A stretch of 8,352 nt of DNA from an uncultured delta proteobacterium (GTDB lineage Bacteria; RBG-13-61-14; DRUE01). Position 1 is the first letter of the stretch. Each line of letters opens with the position of its first letter. The position numbers were made by a program, and so were the translations under genes. The notes under the pieces are model-generated. The model saw only the letters and a list, made by a program, of their open reading frames with translations. It was not told the DNA's origin and ran no database searches. Of this stretch, positions 5,723 to 8,352 are shown one piece after another. Location of the stretch: positions 1-8,352 of the forward strand of contig CAIYYW010000384.1 in the NCBI GenBank assembly GCA_903930515.1, read 5' to 3'.

Positions 5723-7570
5723 TTATTTCATCCTGTCGGTGCCAGGGACTTTCGTCCCGAAAAGGGCGGCAATGGTCTCCCCCTTCGGCCTGCCCTGCCC
5801 GTCCCATCCGCGCGCCTCGTAATAATCAGAGCGCATCCGCTCCATCGTTTCCTTGCTCACCACCCGCTCTTTACCGCCGACGATGATCGGCTCCTTGCTG
5901 AACCGCTCCGGCAAGGTGTCATCTTCCGCGGTCGCTCCCGCGGCCAGATTGAAGATCCGCTCCAGGCTGGCGATCCGGTTCGCGATCTGGTCCAGTTTCT
6001 TGGTGGAAAAATCCAATCCGGTGGCGCCGCTCGCCATCCTGGCCCAGGGGTCGGTTGAGAAGGCGAACCCGGTAAACCGGCAGATCCCCAAACTGTCCTG
6101 CAAAATACCCAGGTTCTGCAAATTCCGCACCGCAACCGCGGCCTGCTGGAGAGAGAAGCGCGGGATTTCCCTGGCGCCCCCGAAAAACGCGAGCGAGACC
6201 GCGTATCCGCCGCGAAGGTGGCAGGCCCCGGTCGGCGAAGTCATATACCCGAGCGCCTGGGTGAAGGATGAGCGCGGATCGTAAGCGGGAATCTCCAGGC
6301 CTTTGACGCTCATAGACAATTCCGGCTGCTCATAAAATTTCGCCATCCGCAACGACCCTTCGGCCAACTGGTCGCCGATCCCCTTCCGGAACGCGATCAT
6401 CTCCGCCAGCTTTTCCAGGACCGCGGCGTTTCCGAACCGGAGCTCCATCCCGCCGGTGTCATCTTTATTGAGCGCTCCTTTTTCAAACAGCTCCATCGCG
6501 CAGGCAATCGTCCCGCCCAGGCTCATCGTGTCCATCCCCAGCTCGTTGCAAAGGTAATTCGCCTTGGCGATCGCCTCCAAATCGTAGATCCCGCATTGCG
6601 GCCCCATCATAATCATAGTCTCGTATTCCGGGCCTTCTCCTTTTTTTCCGCCGACTTGCGTGTGCCGTTGACAGGCGAGCGGACAGCGGAAACAAGCCCC
6701 GGCCTTGTCCAAAATTTTGTCGCGCAGGGCCTCGCCGGAAACCCGGTCCAGGTCTTCCTCTGAGTGAGTCACATCCTGAAAATTCTTGCGCGGGAGCATA
6801 TCAATAATGGCGATCAACTTGATCAATCCCGCGGTTCCCAGCTCCTTGAGCAGACGCTTGGTAATGGGCGCCTGCCGGAGAAGGTATTGGGCCTGGTCCA
6901 ATCCTGATTGATACCGCTCCTGGTCCTGAACCGCGATCTTTTCCTTGCCCGAGACCACGACCGCTTTCAGGTTCTTGCTCCCCCAGACCGCGCCCGGGCC
7001 GGAGCGGCCATAGGCCCGATTCTTGTCGTTCATCACCGCGGCAAACCTGACCCGGTTCTCTCCGGCCGGGCCGATGCAAAGAATTTTCCTGCCGGGTTTG
7101 CCTTCGCTGAGCCGGTCGGTGGTCTCGGGAACATTCAGTCCCCAAAGTTCCCGGGCCGGAACGATTTCAACTTTATCCGGCCGGACCTCAACCACCACCG
7201 GCTCTTTCGCTTTGCCCTTGATCACCAGGGCGTCATAGCCGGTTGCCTTGAAAACAGCCGCCCAACTTCCGCCGGAATTGGAGCTGCCGATGATGCCGGT
7301 GAGCGGGCTTTTGAAAACCAGGTGCCCGCGGCAGGCCGTGGGAGCGTTGGTGCCGAGCAAAGGAGAAGTCGCGATCACCATCACATTGTCCGGCCCGAGC
7401 GGATCGCATTGGGGATCAACGGAGTCAAAAAATAATTTGGACGCGAGACCGCGCCCGCCCAAATAGTCCGCGGCCATTCGCGGGTCAAGTTCCTTGTTCG
7501 CAACCCTGCCCGAGCTTAAATCTATCTCCAGTATTTTTCCGTGATAGCCGAAACCGGATATGTCGGTCAT
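5723..7570 (-). CDS. aor: Tungsten-type aldehyde:ferredoxin oxidoreductase
   Basis: This cytoplasmic enzyme oxidises aldehydes to carboxylic acids, or the reverse, and transfers two electrons to ferredoxin. It uses a bis-tungstopterin and one [4Fe-4S] cluster. The 615-residue length matches Pyrococcus furiosus AOR (605). The N-terminal domain carries YLGGRGLASK (37-46) and the pterin-binding region (TSPLLGTNAPTACRG, SGGSW around 99-103). The cluster ligands are C293, C296 and C300 (CFRCPLAC) plus C497 (LGICRF), in the same pattern as the four cysteines of the Pyrococcus enzyme. E315 in GPEYET and H451 in TGACHLRGG match the active-site Glu and His known there, and AYDPR is at 429-433. It is the first gene of the operon, with AAGGGGA (7584-7578) 7 nt before the ATG. 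No MoaD-like or ferredoxin gene adjoins it. Formaldehyde- or glyceraldehyde-3-phosphate-type paralogues are alternatives; the neighbouring aldolase favours a short hydroxyaldehyde. Confidence 0.95.
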   Translation of the reverse strand: MTDISGFGYHGKILEIDLSSGRVANKELDPRMAADYLGGRGLASKLFFDSVDPQCDPLGPDNVMVIATSPLLGTNAPTACRGHLVFKSPLTGIIGSSNSGGSWAAVFKATGYDALVIKGKAKEPVVVEVRPDKVEIVPARELWGLNVPETTDRLSEGKPGRKILCIGPAGENRVRFAAVMNDKNRAYGRSGPGAVWGSKNLKAVVVSGKEKIAVQDQERYQSGLDQAQYLLRQAPITKRLLKELGTAGLIKLIAIIDMLPRKNFQDVTHSEEDLDRVSGEALRDKILDKAGACFRCPLACQRHTQVGGKKGEGPEYETMIMMGPQCGIYDLEAIAKANYLCNELGMDTMSLGGTIACAMELFEKGALNKDDTGGMELRFGNAAVLEKLAEMIAFRKGIGDQLAEGSLRMAKFYEQPELSMSVKGLEIPAYDPRSSFTQALGYMTSPTGACHLRGGYAVSLAFFGGAREIPRFSLQQAAVAVRNLQNLGILQDSLGICRFTGFAFSTDPWARMASGATGLDFSTKKLDQIANRIASLERIFNLAAGATAEDDTLPERFSKEPIIVGGKERVVSKETMERMRSDYYEARGWDGQGRPKGETIAALFGTKVPGTDRMK

Positions 7571-7594
7571 AAATAATTCCCCTTGCCTTCCCTG

Positions 7595-7611
7595 AGATAT
7601 TTATTATATCT
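7595..7611. repeat. Inverted repeat over the -10 box and start site (candidate operator)
   Basis: AGATAT (7595-7600) and ATATCT (7606-7611) are exact reverse complements separated by TTATT. The repeat covers the -10 box and the predicted start of the AOR operon, a classic place for a repressor. It is AT-rich, so chance symmetry is possible. No regulator gene is in the window. Confidence 0.4.
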
Positions 7612-7632
7612 GATGCCCGCGGGCTTCGCCAA
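7603..7632 (-). promoter_or_regulatory. Promoter of the AOR-aldolase-Lut operon
   Basis: On the minus strand TATAAT (7608-7603) is a perfect -10 box. TTGGCG (7632-7627, 4 of 6 to the -35 consensus) lies 18 nt upstream. Transcription would begin near 7596, leaving a short leader of about 26 nt that contains the AOR ribosome-binding site. It is the only good promoter match I see for the four-gene operon. Confidence 0.6.
7615..7624. repeat. 10-bp palindrome inside the promoter spacer
   Basis: GCCCGCGGGC at 7615-7624 is a perfect palindrome lying wholly between the -35 and -10 boxes of the AOR operon promoter. A third symmetry, AATTC-GGG-GAATT (7631-7643), overlaps the distal edge of the -35 box. 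This packing of dyads suggests transcription-factor binding, although no known consensus is recognised. Confidence 0.4.
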
Positions 7633-7685
7633 TTCGGGGAATTCAGGCAGCCCCTTTTTTAAGGGCTTTTCGCGGATGAAACTTA

Positions 7686-7702
7686 TGGTATCATACTCCA
7701 GA
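7686..7702 (+). promoter_or_regulatory. Candidate extended -10 promoter giving a leaderless malQ mRNA
   Basis: TG at 7686-7687, one spacer base, then TATCAT at 7689-7694 forms an extended -10 element. The first malQ ATG begins at 7702, 7-8 nt after the -10, exactly where transcription would start. No Shine-Dalgarno precedes the ATG at proper spacing (the nearest upstream bases are ACTCCAG), which fits a leaderless transcript. No convincing -35 is visible. Confidence 0.4.
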
Positions 7703-8352
7703 TGATGACGCGCGGATTCGGGATCATCCTTCATATCAGCAGCCTGCCCTCCCCTTGCGGGATCGGCGATCTGGGCCCGGCCGCGTATCAATGGACGGAC
7801 TTTCTGTCGCAAGCCGGCGCCAAATACTGGCAGGTGCTTCCGCTCAACCCGACCCGTCCGGAATACGGCAACTGCCCCTACAACAGCCCGTCCGCGTTCG
7901 CCGGAAACACCATCCTGCTCAGCCCGGAATTCCTGGTCAAAGACGGATTGCTCCAACCGGATGATTTGAAAAATCCCCCGGTTTTTCCCGAAGAAAAATC
8001 CGACTATCTCCAAGTGACGGTTTGGAAGGAAAAACTTTTTGAGAGGGCGTATCGGAATTTCAAGCAGCGGCCGGACCGAAGCGGTTACGGTAAATTTTGC
8101 GCGGAGAACGCGGATTGGCTTTCCGACCACGCCCTGTTCGTTTCGCTCAAGGCGCTTTTTCCCGAAAGCTGGAACCAGTGGCCGGAGGAATTGCGGGACC
8201 GGGAGCCGAAGGCGCTGGAAAAATTCCGGGGGCGGTTGAGGGATGAAATTGAGCGGGAGCGGTTTTTGCAATACCTGTTTTTTGAGCAATGGTTTTCGCT
8301 CAAGGATTATTGCGGGCAAAAAGGGATTGAAATCATCGGCGACATTCCGATT
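7702..8352 (+). CDS. malQ: 4-alpha-glucanotransferase (amylomaltase), 5' part, truncated by window edge
   Basis: GH77 amylomaltases move alpha-1,4-glucan segments between maltodextrins and act in cytoplasmic maltodextrin and glycogen turnover. The 217 codons present, about 40 percent of a usual 500-residue enzyme, run in frame to the right edge. Family signatures are clear: GIILHISSLPSPCGIGDLG (7-25), AGAKYWQVLPLNPT (38-51), NCPYNSPSAFAGN (57-69) and the start of the GDIPI strand at the edge. The catalytic Asp and Glu lie beyond the window and cannot be checked. The frame starts with two ATG codons (7702 and 7705); either could be used. It is transcribed divergently from the AOR operon and shares a 131-nt intergenic region with it, but no functional link is evident. 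The low-complexity antisense frame over this region is not a gene. Confidence 0.93.
   Translation, partial: MMTRGFGIILHISSLPSPCGIGDLGPAAYQWTDFLSQAGAKYWQVLPLNPTRPEYGNCPYNSPSAFAGNTILLSPEFLVKDGLLQPDDLKNPPVFPEEKSDYLQVTVWKEKLFERAYRNFKQRPDRSGYGKFCAENADWLSDHALFVSLKALFPESWNQWPEELRDREPKALEKFRGRLRDEIERERFLQYLFFEQWFSLKDYCGQKGIEIIGDIPI

Noticed and set aside
7567-8319. A 250-codon open frame on the minus strand opposite malQ, ending in an ATGA overlap with the AOR start
   Set aside because: It lies fully antisense to a clear malQ frame, its composition is Pro/Arg/Phe-rich as expected of a shadow, and it has no family motif. The operon promoter also lies inside it.
1-8352. tRNA or rRNA genes, CRISPR arrays, insertion sequences
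   Set aside because: No cloverleaf, no ribosomal RNA signature, no regularly spaced direct repeats and no transposase-like frame were seen on either strand.

Overview
The window comes from a moderately GC-rich bacterial chromosome, most likely of an anaerobe. The clearest pointer is a tungstopterin-type aldehyde:ferredoxin oxidoreductase (AOR), an oxygen-sensitive, ferredoxin-coupled enzyme, in one operon with an iron-sulfur-rich lactate-oxidation module of the LutABC (LUD/CCG) type. Shine-Dalgarno sites, -35/-10-like promoters and 4-alpha-glucanotransferase argue for Bacteria rather than Archaea. The sequence alone does not fix the phylum.

Layout: positions 1-298 are mostly AT-rich, non-coding and full of inverted repeats. 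They may include the last 18 codons of an upstream gene (stop at 55-57) and they form the leader of lpdA (plus strand, 305-1705), a complete dihydrolipoamide dehydrogenase. A 106-nt gap with a strong hairpin separates lpdA from a convergent, tightly packed four-gene operon on the minus strand. In transcription order this operon is AOR (7570-5723), a tandem-domain class II aldolase (5721-4405), a LutC-like LUD protein (4411-3875) and a LutB-LutA fusion (3878-1812). The junctions are a 1-nt gap, a 7-nt overlap and a 4-nt overlap, so the four genes are almost certainly co-transcribed and translationally coupled. Upstream lies a 131-nt divergent intergenic region with a consensus -10 box and several palindromes. 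On its other side is malQ (plus strand, 7702 to the right edge, truncated), which appears to have a leaderless start.

Working together (inference): a class II aldolase can split a ketose 1-phosphate into DHAP and a short hydroxyaldehyde, such as lactaldehyde from 6-deoxysugars or glycolaldehyde. AOR can oxidise the aldehyde to the acid while reducing ferredoxin. The LutABC-type module can oxidise a 2-hydroxyacid such as L-lactate to pyruvate. The operon therefore reads as a possible compact aldehyde-to-2-oxoacid route that saves low-potential electrons. No sugar kinase, isomerase, transporter, ferredoxin or tungstopterin-synthesis gene lies in the window, so the substrate remains unproven.
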